Assembly: GCF_000775995.1 (NCBI RefSeq)
Contig: NZ_CP009227.1
Location: 1,302,001 to 1,366,000, forward strand
Source: Treponema sp. OMZ 838
GTDB taxonomy: Bacteria; Spirochaetota; Spirochaetia; Treponematales; Treponemataceae
Direction: 5' to 3'
DNA length: 64,000 nt
Positions 18,001 through 27,515 of the stretch are shown here, in pieces. Positions within the stretch are counted from its first letter, which is position 1. Each line of letters opens with the position of its first letter. Both the position numbers and the translations under genes were made by a program. Below the pieces are notes generated by a model. The model saw only the letters and a program-made list of their open reading frames with translations. It made no database searches and had not been told where the DNA came from.

Positions 18001-21000
18001 ATGAAAAAGCTACTGCTCTGTGTCTGTGCGTCCGCCTTTCTGGGGGCATTTCTATTTGCCGGAGGCAAGGTAGAAACCCGCACTGTAGAAAATCCCGAAA
18101 GCTGGGACGAATCTTTTGATCTTACGGGGAAAAAGCCGGGTAAGTATAATGTACTTGTTACGGCCGAAGATTCGGCAGGTAATATCGGAGAAGCCGGCCC
18201 CTTTAATATGTACATAGACCCCCGCTCGGATCAACCGGTTGTGTCTATTACAAACCCCTTCAAAAATATGAATATTACGGGAACTTTTAGTGCATCCGGA
18301 ACATGTTTTGACGATGACGGTATCGATTATATTGAAGTAGCCTTAGACGACAATGAACCGGTCCGTGCAAAAGGTAAGCAGTTTTGGACACAAACCTTTA
18401 ATACTGCCGACTTGCAAGAGGGGGTACACCGTATTACTGCATGGGGTATCGACATTAACGGACTAAAGAGTGACGGCGTTTCGGTTGAGTTTAATTTGAA
18501 TCTGCATACGCCTGAAACCCTTGTAACCACTATGGATGACGGTGCCTTGATTTCCGGTAAACAGGTATTGGGAGGAATCGTGCGGGATGGAAACGGCGTG
18601 AGTAAGCTGTTCTATTCGCTGGATGCCGGACATACCTATACGCCGCTTGCGCTTAAATATGATAAAAAGGCGAACGTTTCTTCTTTCAAGCTTGACATTG
18701 ATACACGTAAAATGCCTGAGGGGCCGACCGTATGTTGGTTTAAGGCGGTTGATAAATTAGGAGCCGAAGGTATTTCTACGTTCTTATTCTTTATTGATAA
18801 TACTCCTCCTGTGGTTGATTTCTTTTATCCCGCCCCTTCCGAAAAGGTTAATAGCGTTTTTGGGATAGCAGGCTTTGCAAGCGATGCGGTAAATCTTAAG
18901 TCGTTATCGTGGCGAATGGGGAATCAAGCCGGAGATTTTGAACTGACTAAAGGAAATTCTTATTGGGTTAAAGAATTTGATGTGAGCGGTTTTTCAAATA
19001 AAACCGAGACCGTTGAGATTACTGCCGAAGATGCAGCCGGCAATATTACGAAGGTAGTACGGACAATTACGATTGATAAATCCGTGGATGCTCCCCGCCT
19101 TACAATAGTACAGCCCGTTGCCAATGCCATTACCGGTAACAGTATATATCTTGCCGGTTCAATTCAAAGTGGTTTCGGAGTTTCCGAAATACGCTATAGA
19201 ATCGATCGAGGGGAGGAAGTAACCGTACCCGTCACCATGAGTGCTTTTGGCGTTCCTATTACCGATATTTCGGGAGGAACGCATACGGTTTCGGTGTATG
19301 CCGTTAACCCTCAAGGTGTAAGAGGGAATACCGAAACGGTATCTTTCTCGGTAATAGGTACGAAGTCCGTTATCGGACTTGAGGGAACTTCCGGTGTTGT
19401 GCAGTCGGCGGCTCCTGATAGCCGGACTCCCGTTACAATAACTGTCAGCGCCGGAGCCGGTCTTGATTCGGTTTCATACACTATTGCAGATAATGCTGAA
19501 ATTCCTGTTTCAATCAGGAAAGGGGCTGCAAATACGCTTATCCGTATTCCGGTTGATTCTTCATTTACCGGCAAGGTGATTCCCGTTGCGGTACAAGCTT
19601 CCGATATATACGGCAGGGCGGTCGCTCAAACTATTTTAATTGATTCTCAGACAACTGCGGAAGAAGAAGCTTTTGCCTGGGCGGAAGGGAATAAATCTTC
19701 TGACGGAACTTTTGTTTTATCCGATAACAATACGCTAACGGCGGTGTATCGTCCTGCAGGCGAGGCTGAGATTGCTTCCGTCGAATTAGCCGGTTCTACA
19801 ATACCCTGCGAATTGTCGTTTTCGGGACATGTCATTGCGCTCGCTGTCACTGAAGAAGGAGTATATAAAAATGTACGGATTACCGTTACGGATACGGAAG
19901 GCCGGACTTTTACCTCTTCGGGTATTAATATTCTCGTTGATAAAACCGCTCCGGTAATTAAACTGACGCTTGCCGAAGAGCCTCGCTTTATAAAAGAATC
20001 GCTGGAATTAGCCGGCACAATTTCCGATATTTCCGCATTACAGTCGATAACATACACGGTTGGAGATGCCGAAGCGCAACCGCTTCCTTCCGCTAAGTTC
20101 TCTCAGAAAATTGCGCTGGAAAATTATCCTGACGGCGTTATTGTTGTGGGTGTACATGCAGTCGATGTGCTTGGACAGAAAAGCTCTGCATATCGGACAT
20201 TCTATAAAAATTCGCAGGGACCGCAGGTGTCGCTTATCCTTCCTCGTGAAGGCGATAAGGTGAACGGTTCTATTTTGGTGGCTTTTAAACCGGATAACTA
20301 TTCTGCCCTCGAAAAAATCGAGTATAAACCGGAAGGTTCTAATCGTCCCTGGGAGCCCATGGAAATTTCTCCTCTTCCCCATAGAATTATCGGGACGGCA
20401 GCCGCACCGATCGGTAAGGGAATGGTGTTCCGATTTACAGATAAAGCAGGGAATGTCTCAACATATAACGAGTATCCTTTTGAAATAGACACTGAGTCGG
20501 ATAAGCCGATTATTGAAGTTCACTTACCGGAAGAAGATGCCATTGTAGTAAAAGATTTTGTCCTGTCCGGTATCATCCATGACGATGACGGCGTCTCAAA
20601 AGTCTTTTATCAGATTGACAACGGTGCAATCAAATCTCTTGAAGTAAAGAATACCTTTACGGTTCCGCTTGCTTTAACCGATTTTACGGATAATGAACAT
20701 ACTATTTCGATTTATGCCGAAGATATTTATGGCGTTAAGAGCAATGTATTTAAGCGGAAAGTTCGGGTTTCTCTTGAACCTCCGTCAGTTGCGGTTCAGG
20801 TGCCGGCGAGTACGTCCATAGTAAAAGATATTATTTCTATCAAAGGAACTGCAGCCGATAAAAACGGCATCAAGTCAATTGAGGTGTCGATTGACAACGG
20901 AAATACCTATTCTAAAGCAGAAGGTGGTGAGAACTGGTACTATGATTTTAATACCGCTGTGATTGCCGATGGAACCCATGTAGTGTTTATAAAAGCTGTA

Positions 21001-22662
21001 GACCAATACGGCGAAGAATCTCGAGCTTCTACTCTGGTAAACATCGATAATACGGCACCGGTACTCCAGTTTGAATATCCCATCCCCGGTGGAAGATACG
21101 ACAATGAGCTTTTTGTTTCCGGACAGGTATATGACGAAATCGCCTTAAAAGAAGTTGCTGTTCATATCAAAGGATTACAAGGTCAGTCGGTGCCGGCAAA
21201 GTTTTCAAATACAGTGCTTGAACCGAAGCTTATCGTCTCAAAAAGTATCAATGTTGCAGATCTTCCTGAAGGATCTTATAACCTTGAAATTGTCGGTTCA
21301 GATGAAGCAGGAAATGTTACCAATATTGCCCGAAACTTTGTCATTGATCGTAGTAATGATAAAGGAAAGATTGAGCTTCTCGCTCCGCTTATGGGAGAAA
21401 CATTGGTCGGCGAGTTTAATATATATGGAAAGATTTCCAGTACGATTTTTCCTGAGTCCGCGACCTTATATATCGATGGTGCGGAGCGCGGTACATCCAC
21501 TATTTCTCCGACCGGTTATTTTAATTTTAGAATAACGCCTGAAGGTATGACCGAGGGTTCACATAAAATATCGGTTAAAGCAGAAATTGTAAAAAATAAA
21601 CCGGAAAGTTCTGCCATTCATTCGATAGTTTATAAGACCTCTGGTCCGTGGATTACGATTGATAATTTTGCAATGGGTGATTTTGCCGTTGAGCGGCCGT
21701 ATCTGAAAGGTAAGGCGGGATACACTCTTTCCGAAGAAGAGAAGTTATTACTCAAAGACAAATCTACGGCAGTTGGTGTTCGCGAAGCAATCGCTGCAAA
21801 GAAATTAGTTGCAGTAGAACTGAGTTTTAATAACGGTAGAACATTTGTTCCGCTCGGTTCGAAAGCCAACTGGAAATACCGGCTTGAAACCGGAGATATG
21901 GCAGAAGGTGAACATTTCTTGCTCGTGCGTGCTCGAATGGCAAATAATGAAACTGCTGTTTGCCGTATGGTGGTGAGTATCGATAAGACGGCTCCTGTTG
22001 TTACCCTGCTTACTCCGGATGAAGGCGGAACCTATAACCAATCTTTGACGTATGCAGGATTAGCGACCGATGATGTTTCCCTTACTAATGTTTCTTTGTC
22101 TTTACGAAAGGGTGATAAATACCTTTATGGTATACCAAAGGTCATACAAGGGTTGCATTTTGATGTCGGTTTCTGGGGGGCTACGTTGTGGAATGCCGGG
22201 GTTGGGTTGAGTTTCTTCGGCAGCAATGTGAAATTACAGCTTCATTATGGACAGTTCTTGCAATCGCAATGGGATTTATTCTATAAGGGCAAGGTAAGAA
22301 TGCGGTACGGCGGGCACGTCTTTAGTATGAAGATTCTTGCAAACGTATTCGAGCTGCCTTTTGAATCTTTTGCGGGTCCCGATTGGTCGTGGTTATATAT
22401 GACCGGTGCTTTAGGCGCAAATTTCTCGGTCTTTACGCAAACACAGAAAGGGACGCCGCAAGTCCTTGCTGCTATGCTTGCGCAGATAGAGTTCCCTCGT
22501 GTTAAGTTATCGAAGAAGAAAATGAAGTATTTTAGAAGCTTTGCTGTGTATACGGAAGGTCAACTTTGGTTTATCCCGACCGATGTCAGCGGCGGTTCTT
22601 CCTCAGCAATAAGGGGTGTCCTTCCGCATATATCGGTCGGTCTCCGCTTTGATGTATTCTAA
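18001..22662 (+). CDS. Very large secreted Ig-repeat protein with barrel-like C-terminus
   Basis: 1553 residues. A signal peptide (about 1-20, cleavage near FLFA/GGK) is followed by roughly a dozen Ig-like modules. Each opens with an 'xDxTxPxV' strand (for example DNTPPVVDF, DKTAPVIKL, DNTAPVLQF, DKTAPVVTL) and contains 'G.A.DD.GV' and 'A.D..GN/YG' loops. The last 190 residues change character: amphipathic, Trp/Tyr/Phe/Gly-rich strands ending in GLRFDVF, as outer-membrane beta-barrel strands do. An exported, surface-exposed repeat stalk anchored by a small barrel is the simplest reading, but adhesin function is inference. AAGGAAC lies upstream of the ATG and a strong terminator follows. Confidence 0.85.
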   Translation: MKKLLLCVCASAFLGAFLFAGGKVETRTVENPESWDESFDLTGKKPGKYNVLVTAEDSAGNIGEAGPFNMYIDPRSDQPVVSITNPFKNMNITGTFSASGTCFDDDGIDYIEVALDDNEPVRAKGKQFWTQTFNTADLQEGVHRITAWGIDINGLKSDGVSVEFNLNLHTPETLVTTMDDGALISGKQVLGGIVRDGNGVSKLFYSLDAGHTYTPLALKYDKKANVSSFKLDIDTRKMPEGPTVCWFKAVDKLGAEGISTFLFFIDNTPPVVDFFYPAPSEKVNSVFGIAGFASDAVNLKSLSWRMGNQAGDFELTKGNSYWVKEFDVSGFSNKTETVEITAEDAAGNITKVVRTITIDKSVDAPRLTIVQPVANAITGNSIYLAGSIQSGFGVSEIRYRIDRGEEVTVPVTMSAFGVPITDISGGTHTVSVYAVNPQGVRGNTETVSFSVIGTKSVIGLEGTSGVVQSAAPDSRTPVTITVSAGAGLDSVSYTIADNAEIPVSIRKGAANTLIRIPVDSSFTGKVIPVAVQASDIYGRAVAQTILIDSQTTAEEEAFAWAEGNKSSDGTFVLSDNNTLTAVYRPAGEAEIASVELAGSTIPCELSFSGHVIALAVTEEGVYKNVRITVTDTEGRTFTSSGINILVDKTAPVIKLTLAEEPRFIKESLELAGTISDISALQSITYTVGDAEAQPLPSAKFSQKIALENYPDGVIVVGVHAVDVLGQKSSAYRTFYKNSQGPQVSLILPREGDKVNGSILVAFKPDNYSALEKIEYKPEGSNRPWEPMEISPLPHRIIGTAAAPIGKGMVFRFTDKAGNVSTYNEYPFEIDTESDKPIIEVHLPEEDAIVVKDFVLSGIIHDDDGVSKVFYQIDNGAIKSLEVKNTFTVPLALTDFTDNEHTISIYAEDIYGVKSNVFKRKVRVSLEPPSVAVQVPASTSIVKDIISIKGTAADKNGIKSIEVSIDNGNTYSKAEGGENWYYDFNTAVIADGTHVVFIKAVDQYGEESRASTLVNIDNTAPVLQFEYPIPGGRYDNELFVSGQVYDEIALKEVAVHIKGLQGQSVPAKFSNTVLEPKLIVSKSINVADLPEGSYNLEIVGSDEAGNVTNIARNFVIDRSNDKGKIELLAPLMGETLVGEFNIYGKISSTIFPESATLYIDGAERGTSTISPTGYFNFRITPEGMTEGSHKISVKAEIVKNKPESSAIHSIVYKTSGPWITIDNFAMGDFAVERPYLKGKAGYTLSEEEKLLLKDKSTAVGVREAIAAKKLVAVELSFNNGRTFVPLGSKANWKYRLETGDMAEGEHFLLVRARMANNETAVCRMVVSIDKTAPVVTLLTPDEGGTYNQSLTYAGLATDDVSLTNVSLSLRKGDKYLYGIPKVIQGLHFDVGFWGATLWNAGVGLSFFGSNVKLQLHYGQFLQSQWDLFYKGKVRMRYGGHVFSMKILANVFELPFESFAGPDWSWLYMTGALGANFSVFTQTQKGTPQVLAAMLAQIEFPRVKLSKKKMKYFRSFAVYTEGQLWFIPTDVSGGSSSAIRGVLPHISVGLRFDVF

Positions 22663-22668
22663 AAAAAA

Positions 22669-22696
22669 TGCAGCGCCTTTGGCGCTGCATTTTTTG
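22669..22696 (+). terminator. Intrinsic terminator after the Ig-repeat gene
   Basis: ATGCAGCGCC, loop TTT, GGCGCTGCAT, then six T: a textbook Rho-independent terminator starting six bases after the stop codon. Confidence 0.95.
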
Positions 22697-22743
22697 TTTT
22701 AAAAGATGTTTAACGTATCATGTTGGAGTAAAAATACACACGT

Positions 22744-22772
22744 TTGCAAAAACGGCCGGTTTTTTCTATAAT
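22744..22772 (+). promoter_or_regulatory. Promoter of the Rsm22-like gene, almost leaderless
   Basis: TTGCAA (22744-22749), 17-bp spacer, perfect TATAAT (22767-22772). The ATG at 22782 is only nine bases past the -10 box, so transcription would start about three bases before the start codon. No Shine-Dalgarno sequence is present. Confidence 0.75.
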
Positions 22773-22781
22773 ACAACGATA

Positions 22782-24209
22782 ATGAGTATGCAAAAACCTT
22801 TTTATGAAAAATTTATTAAAAAACCGTCTTCCGTCCGGACGCAAGACAAGCGCAATCAATTCCAAGTAGAGGAAAAGAACCGGAAGCATCAGTCAAAAGA
22901 GAAGGATATTTATCAAAAAACTTCCGGACAGCGTCTTAATCAAAAAAATGAGAAGCAAAGCAAAAATCGAAACACTGCACTTTATACATTCGGCAGACCG
23001 ATATTTGCAGAGCTGACTCCTGAAGCTAAAAATATCTTAGAGCATTTCCCTGCCTTGTTGGATCAGGTTTTACCGCTCGATGCAAAAAAGAAGCAACTGT
23101 TACCGCAGCATATTCATACGCTTTTCCATGAGTTGACGGATGAACGCAGCAGTAGAAAAACACAGTATTTAAATGATCCGGTAAAGCTGTCGGCATATAC
23201 GCACTATTATGTTTGGTGGAATTTAGTGCGGCTTAGCAAGCTCCTACAGAATATTGATATCCGGCTTGATGACGGTGATTATGCGGCAGACTTCGGTTCG
23301 GGGCCGCTTACTTTTGTCTGCGCTTTATGGATTACAAAACCGGAGCTGCGGAAAAAACGGCTGACATGGTATTGCTTAGATATTTCCAATAAAGCACTCA
23401 GCTTCGGGGAAGAGCTTTTTTTAGCGCTCTGTGCATACACCGGTAAAAAGAACAACAACGGGGAAATTCCGTGGACTGTTAAAAAAGTGTGCGGCGCATT
23501 CGGTACGCCATTGTCCGAAAAAGTATCGCTGGTAACGGAAGCAAATATGTTCAATGAAATATTTTGGAACAGCCCGCTCTCCCTCGATGACCAGGCCGAA
23601 AAAACGCACCGTACGGTTATGCACTATCTAAAGCCCGCCGGTTCGGTTCTGTTCATTGAACCGGGGATACCGCTTGCAGGCGAGTTTTTAAGCCTGTTGA
23701 GAACGGAATTTTTAGCGGCAGGTTTTTCTATATATGCGCCGTGTCCCCATGCCGGAGTTTGTTGTTTCCCCAATCGTCCTCTCCAAACCGGAACGGCGAA
23801 AATGCCGGTAGCGTTTCATAAATGGTGCCATTTTACTTTTGAAACGCACGATTCGCCTGAGAACCTTCTCCGTCTTTCGGAAGCATCCCATTTGGGAAAA
23901 GAGCGTGCAAGTTTAAGTTTTTTATACGGCACGTTATCCTCATCCGCATTATCTTCCGGCACCGTGCAGCGGGGGGCTTCCGATGGAATACCCGTGCGTA
24001 TCTGTTCGGATATCATCAAACCGGATCCCCAAACTATCGGCAGATATGCCTGTTCGGAAAAAGGTTTTATGCTTATTACCGGCCATGCGTACAAAGAATC
24101 GGTGTTAAATACCGCCGTATCGGGCACGCTGCTTATTCTGCCGGAAGAGTCAGTGAAGCTTAATCAGCGGGATAAAAAGACCCATGCACTGTTGGTGGAA
24201 GTACCGTAA
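22782..24209 (+). CDS. Rsm22-type (METTL17-like) ribosomal small-subunit methyltransferase-like protein
   Basis: About 475 residues from the ATG at 22782 (a second ATG is at 22788). The frame also runs upstream through the previous terminator, which cannot be coding. A basic Lys/Gln-rich N-terminus precedes a Rossmann methyltransferase core with ADFGSGPLTF as the SAM-binding loop (about 170). The cysteine segment CPHAGVCCFP, followed by HKWCHF, is the Rsm22/METTL17 signature that binds a 4Fe-4S cluster in the mitochondrial protein. Family members act in small-subunit assembly; the bacterial role is not established to my knowledge. Confidence 0.8.
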   Translation: MSMQKPFYEKFIKKPSSVRTQDKRNQFQVEEKNRKHQSKEKDIYQKTSGQRLNQKNEKQSKNRNTALYTFGRPIFAELTPEAKNILEHFPALLDQVLPLDAKKKQLLPQHIHTLFHELTDERSSRKTQYLNDPVKLSAYTHYYVWWNLVRLSKLLQNIDIRLDDGDYAADFGSGPLTFVCALWITKPELRKKRLTWYCLDISNKALSFGEELFLALCAYTGKKNNNGEIPWTVKKVCGAFGTPLSEKVSLVTEANMFNEIFWNSPLSLDDQAEKTHRTVMHYLKPAGSVLFIEPGIPLAGEFLSLLRTEFLAAGFSIYAPCPHAGVCCFPNRPLQTGTAKMPVAFHKWCHFTFETHDSPENLLRLSEASHLGKERASLSFLYGTLSSSALSSGTVQRGASDGIPVRICSDIIKPDPQTIGRYACSEKGFMLITGHAYKESVLNTAVSGTLLILPEESVKLNQRDKKTHALLVEVP

Positions 24210-24315
24210 AAGCGGAGGGAAACGATTAGTTCGAAATTGCTATGGACACCATCATGGTTGACGAATCTATCGTTTTGTTTCCCTGTGTATCCATCCCTCT
24301 CTCTCCGCCCTTTAC

Positions 24316-25881
24316 TTACTCCAACTCACTTATATCAAGCCGGTCAAAACCTTCCAGTAATGTGCGGGCGATGTCTTTCAGCTTTGCAAGATCACCTTTT
24401 CGGGCGCTTTCGATGTTCAGCGGCATAACGGGGTCGTGCAGGGATAGGCGGAGCAGCATCCAGCCTTGTGCTTCGGCGTTTTTAAATGAAATACGCACCC
24501 CTTCATACGACTGCGGCAGTTCAAAACCGGCTTTTGCGGCGCGCTCCTTAAATGCTTGCAGGATTGACGTGCCATATTCTTTAAAGTCATCGCCTCGTAT
24601 CTTAAAACGCAATTCCGTTTCTTCTACCATCGGCGGGAGCTTTTCAATCAGGCTTTCGATATTTTTTCCTGCGTGCTTTGCGTTCGCAAGCGCCGTAACC
24701 AGCTTTACCGCAAGAAAAGCGCCGTCATCGAGGTAGTAATTGTCTTTCAGCGCGCCGTGTCCGGACGTTTCCATCGCCAGCGGGCTGATAAGCCCTTGCT
24801 CGTTCAATTCGCGGCATTTGTTGATTACGTTTTTGTAGCCGCGCATATACCGCAGATGGGTAAGCCCTAACTCCTGCTCAAGAAAGAAGGTGAGCCGGTC
24901 GGAAGTTACCGAATCGGTAACGATGGTGCTGTGCGGATAGTCGGGTGCAAGGATTGCCGCCGTCATTGCGATAATTGCATCGCGGTTGACTTCCGTTCCG
25001 TCGGATAGTACTGCCGACATACGGTCAACATCCGTGTCGAAAATCAAGCCTAGATCGGAGCTGCTTTGCACGGTAGCGGTTTTAGCCGCTTCCATCGCCG
25101 CCTTGTTTTCGGGATTGGGAATGTGATTGGGAAAGGTGCCGTCCGGTTCAAGGAAGCGGCTGCCGCTGGTATCGGCGCCAAGCGCTTTTAATACCTGCTT
25201 TGCAAAAAAGCCGCCTGCACCGTTCCCGGCATCGACCGCGATTTTTAAGTTTGCAAGCGGCTTTTCGGCATGGAAGCTCAAGCCTTTCCGGATGGCGTCT
25301 TGCAGGTGTTTTGAGTATCGAGCAATTAAATCGAATGACCGGCATTTCGACGCGCTGCTGTCTCCGGTAATCTGTTGTGCGGCGGTATCAGGCGGAATGG
25401 CATTACTGTGCTGCGCTGTAGCATCATGCTGTGCGGCGGCACTGCGTAAAATTTCCGTGATGTCGGTGCGTTCAAGCCCGCCTGTTTTATCGAAGAACTT
25501 GAACCCGTTCCGGTTGAACGGGAGGTGGCTTGCGGTAATCATAATTGAGCCGTCAAAGTTTGTTTCTTCAAACACGGTGCCCATAAACATTGCCGGTGTG
25601 GTAGCAAGCGAGCAGCGCACGATAGTAACCCGCTGCGCCGCAAGCCCTTCGATGAGCGCATTTTCAAGCGCTTCGCCGGAAAGCCGGGAATCCCGTCCGA
25701 TACCGATTACCAGCGTATCCGTGCTGCGTCCTGTTTTTGCAGAAAGCCAGAGCGCAAACGCCGCGCCGATGTTCCGGCAGACTTCGGTCGTTAAATTTAC
25801 CTGTTCGCCGTCAACGCCTTCCAGCGCAACGCCGCGGATATCGCTGCCGTTTTGCAGCTTCAAAAAATCATGTTCGTTCAT
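24316..25881 (-). CDS. Phosphomannomutase/phosphoglucomutase (alpha-D-phosphohexomutase)
   Basis: 521 residues. The enzyme interconverts hexose 1- and 6-phosphates for glycan or glycogen metabolism. The phosphoserine loop is TASHLP (S118, with the usual N replaced by L), the metal loop is DTDVDR (282-287), and sugar-specificity and C-terminal phosphate loops follow. An Ala/Gln/Thr-rich insertion at about 145-180 makes it longer than the usual 450-residue enzymes. Sugar specificity is not decided by sequence alone. It is convergent with the Rsm22-like gene. A weak inverted repeat (AGGGAAACGAT and ATCGTTTTGTTTCCCT) sits in the gap 24210-24315. Confidence 0.92.
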   Translation of the reverse strand: MNEHDFLKLQNGSDIRGVALEGVDGEQVNLTTEVCRNIGAAFALWLSAKTGRSTDTLVIGIGRDSRLSGEALENALIEGLAAQRVTIVRCSLATTPAMFMGTVFEETNFDGSIMITASHLPFNRNGFKFFDKTGGLERTDITEILRSAAAQHDATAQHSNAIPPDTAAQQITGDSSASKCRSFDLIARYSKHLQDAIRKGLSFHAEKPLANLKIAVDAGNGAGGFFAKQVLKALGADTSGSRFLEPDGTFPNHIPNPENKAAMEAAKTATVQSSSDLGLIFDTDVDRMSAVLSDGTEVNRDAIIAMTAAILAPDYPHSTIVTDSVTSDRLTFFLEQELGLTHLRYMRGYKNVINKCRELNEQGLISPLAMETSGHGALKDNYYLDDGAFLAVKLVTALANAKHAGKNIESLIEKLPPMVEETELRFKIRGDDFKEYGTSILQAFKERAAKAGFELPQSYEGVRISFKNAEAQGWMLLRLSLHDPVMPLNIESARKGDLAKLKDIARTLLEGFDRLDISELE

Positions 25882-26036
25882 AGTGTGTTTATTATAGCAA
25901 AAAACTGCGTGTGGGGTAGAGGGGGAAGCGCGGCTTTTAGTCGGAGAGAGCCCCCTCGCAAAATGATGATCTGATGATATAGCTTGCTTGATATATAAAA
26001 CTGCGGTACCATTAGGGAATGAGCAGGAATATAAAC

Positions 26037-27011
26037 ATGAACAAAAGATTTTTTTATTGGTTTATTATCAGTATTGCTGTTGCGGCACAGTTAGCTGCGA
26101 CAGAGACGGTGCGTTTTCAGGAGCAGACTTACAGCGGTTCTGTAACGTATAACGAAAAGGCTCAGCCGGGAGACGCAGTATTCGTACGTCTTTCGATGAA
26201 GATGCCCGGAGCAACGTCTGATAAGACCTCACAAAAGCCTACCGCCGTTTTGCAGCTCTTTAAGGGAAAAGAGCTGGCTGCTTCCGCGCCGTTCTTCTTT
26301 ACAAATCCACAAAATCGCAATGCGGAAACGGCTGAGATGCTTGCGGGTATTCCGCTTTCGACATGGCTTTCCGACAAGGATGTTTATTCACTTAAAGTGA
26401 TTATTTCAATAGGGGACGCACAGAAAAAAGAAATAACGCTGCCCTTCAGTATTCAGAAAAAGCAATTTGTTTCCGAGCGTATTGTGCTTGATGCAAGAAA
26501 TACAGGAATTAGGAAGGATGTGAGTCCGGAACGCCGTGCACAAAGTGAAAAACTCAATAAAATTCTTGAAACGGTAACACCGCAGGATGTGTATACATTG
26601 AAGCCCTTTACAATACCGGTAGATTCAAAACGGATCACGTCCGGTTTTGGCGACCGCAGGGTCTTTGAATATACCGACAAGCAAACGAGTACTACGCTGC
26701 ATTATGGAATAGATTATGGAGTGCCGACAGGAACGCCTGTTCATTCCTGTGCCGAGGGAAAAGTTGTGCTGGCAGAGAACCGTATTTCTACCGGCTGGAG
26801 CGTTGTGGTAGAACATTTGCCGGGACTATACAGTCTCTATTACCACATGGATTCGCTGAACGTGCAAGAAGGTCAATATGTCAAACAAGGGGAAAAGCTT
26901 GGCCTTTCAGGTGCAACGGGGCTTGCAACCGGGCCGCATCTGCACTGGGAAGTGCGGCTGAATATGGGCGCTGTAAATCCCGAATTCTTTTTGAAAGAGT
27001 TTGCGTTTTGA
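26037..27011 (+). CDS. M23-family metallopeptidase, exported
   Basis: A LytM/M23 zinc peptidase, 324 residues from the ATG at 26037. AGGAA eight bases upstream and a clean signal peptide (MNKRFFYWFI... to AAT) favour this start over the ATG at 26019. The N-terminal beta-rich domain is unassigned. The catalytic domain shows HYGIDYG (zinc His and Asp) and GPHLHWEV (HxH), all zinc ligands present. Such enzymes cut peptidoglycan cross-bridges in the periplasm. The upstream segment 25996-26016 is repeated before the toxin-antitoxin operon. Confidence 0.9.
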   Translation: MNKRFFYWFIISIAVAAQLAATETVRFQEQTYSGSVTYNEKAQPGDAVFVRLSMKMPGATSDKTSQKPTAVLQLFKGKELAASAPFFFTNPQNRNAETAEMLAGIPLSTWLSDKDVYSLKVIISIGDAQKKEITLPFSIQKKQFVSERIVLDARNTGIRKDVSPERRAQSEKLNKILETVTPQDVYTLKPFTIPVDSKRITSGFGDRRVFEYTDKQTSTTLHYGIDYGVPTGTPVHSCAEGKVVLAENRISTGWSVVVEHLPGLYSLYYHMDSLNVQEGQYVKQGEKLGLSGATGLATGPHLHWEVRLNMGAVNPEFFLKEFAF

Positions 27012-27144
27012 CTTTGATATCTTCCCATGCATTATCTGCATCATCAGAAAATCTTTATGCATTTTTATCTGTATGAGTATTTTATACTCCGACGTTCTAC
27101 GTCGAGGGAAACAGCATAGGGTAAAGTATATATCTTGATTTCTG

Positions 27145-27172
27145 CATAAAACCGCAGTACCATTAGGAAGTA
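27145..27172 (+). repeat. Copy of the M23-gene upstream segment
   Basis: AAAACCGCAGTACCATTAGG here matches AAAACTGCGGTACCATTAGG at about 25997-26016 with two changes; both follow a TTGAT motif. This indicates a small duplication of the upstream region. The remaining gap (27012-27272) shows nothing else clear. Confidence 0.6.
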
Positions 27173-27272
27173 AAAGATTATGATGGGAAAGATTATGAGG
27201 TCTGCTGAATAATGTGCTGCGGTGGGCGTGAATGAACGGGGGCCGATTGCATCAATGTAAGAGGAGGTAAAT

Positions 27273-27515
27273 ATGACATACGAAATGTTGGAACAGCAGA
27301 TAAAATCCCTTCCGTATGAATATTATATGCAAGTTGAGCATTTTGTAAATTTTATGGTACACGAAGCGGGGAAACAGGCTGACGAAAAATATGCTGCTGC
27401 TATTTCTGAAAAATTGAAGAGTGTTTATTCACAGATACCGGCAGCTGCACAAATAACTTTATCGGCAGCAACATTGGATTCATGGCGGGAGCTTACAAAA
27501 AATGATACGTGGTGA
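27273..27515 (+). CDS. Antitoxin of a MazF/PemK-type module
   Basis: 80 residues beginning MTYEMLEQQIKSLPYEYYMQ, a short helical start like DUF2281-type antitoxins, followed by a Ser/Ala/Thr-rich C-terminus that would wrap the toxin. Its strong ribosome-binding site (GAGGAGG) fits an antitoxin made in excess. It overlaps the toxin gene by 14 bases, so translation is probably coupled. The MazF partner is certain; the antitoxin family is only roughly assigned. Confidence 0.75.
   Translation: MTYEMLEQQIKSLPYEYYMQVEHFVNFMVHEAGKQADEKYAAAISEKLKSVYSQIPAAAQITLSAATLDSWRELTKNDTW

Noticed and set aside
22668-22781. N-terminal extension of the Rsm22-like frame
   Set aside because: It would be coded by the terminator hairpin and the promoter; the ATG at 22782 fits family and promoter.
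25127-25897. A 256-codon plus-strand ORF
   Set aside because: It lies fully antisense to the phosphohexomutase gene, has a Ser/Ala/Pro/Cys-rich composition typical of a shadow frame, and no ribosome site.
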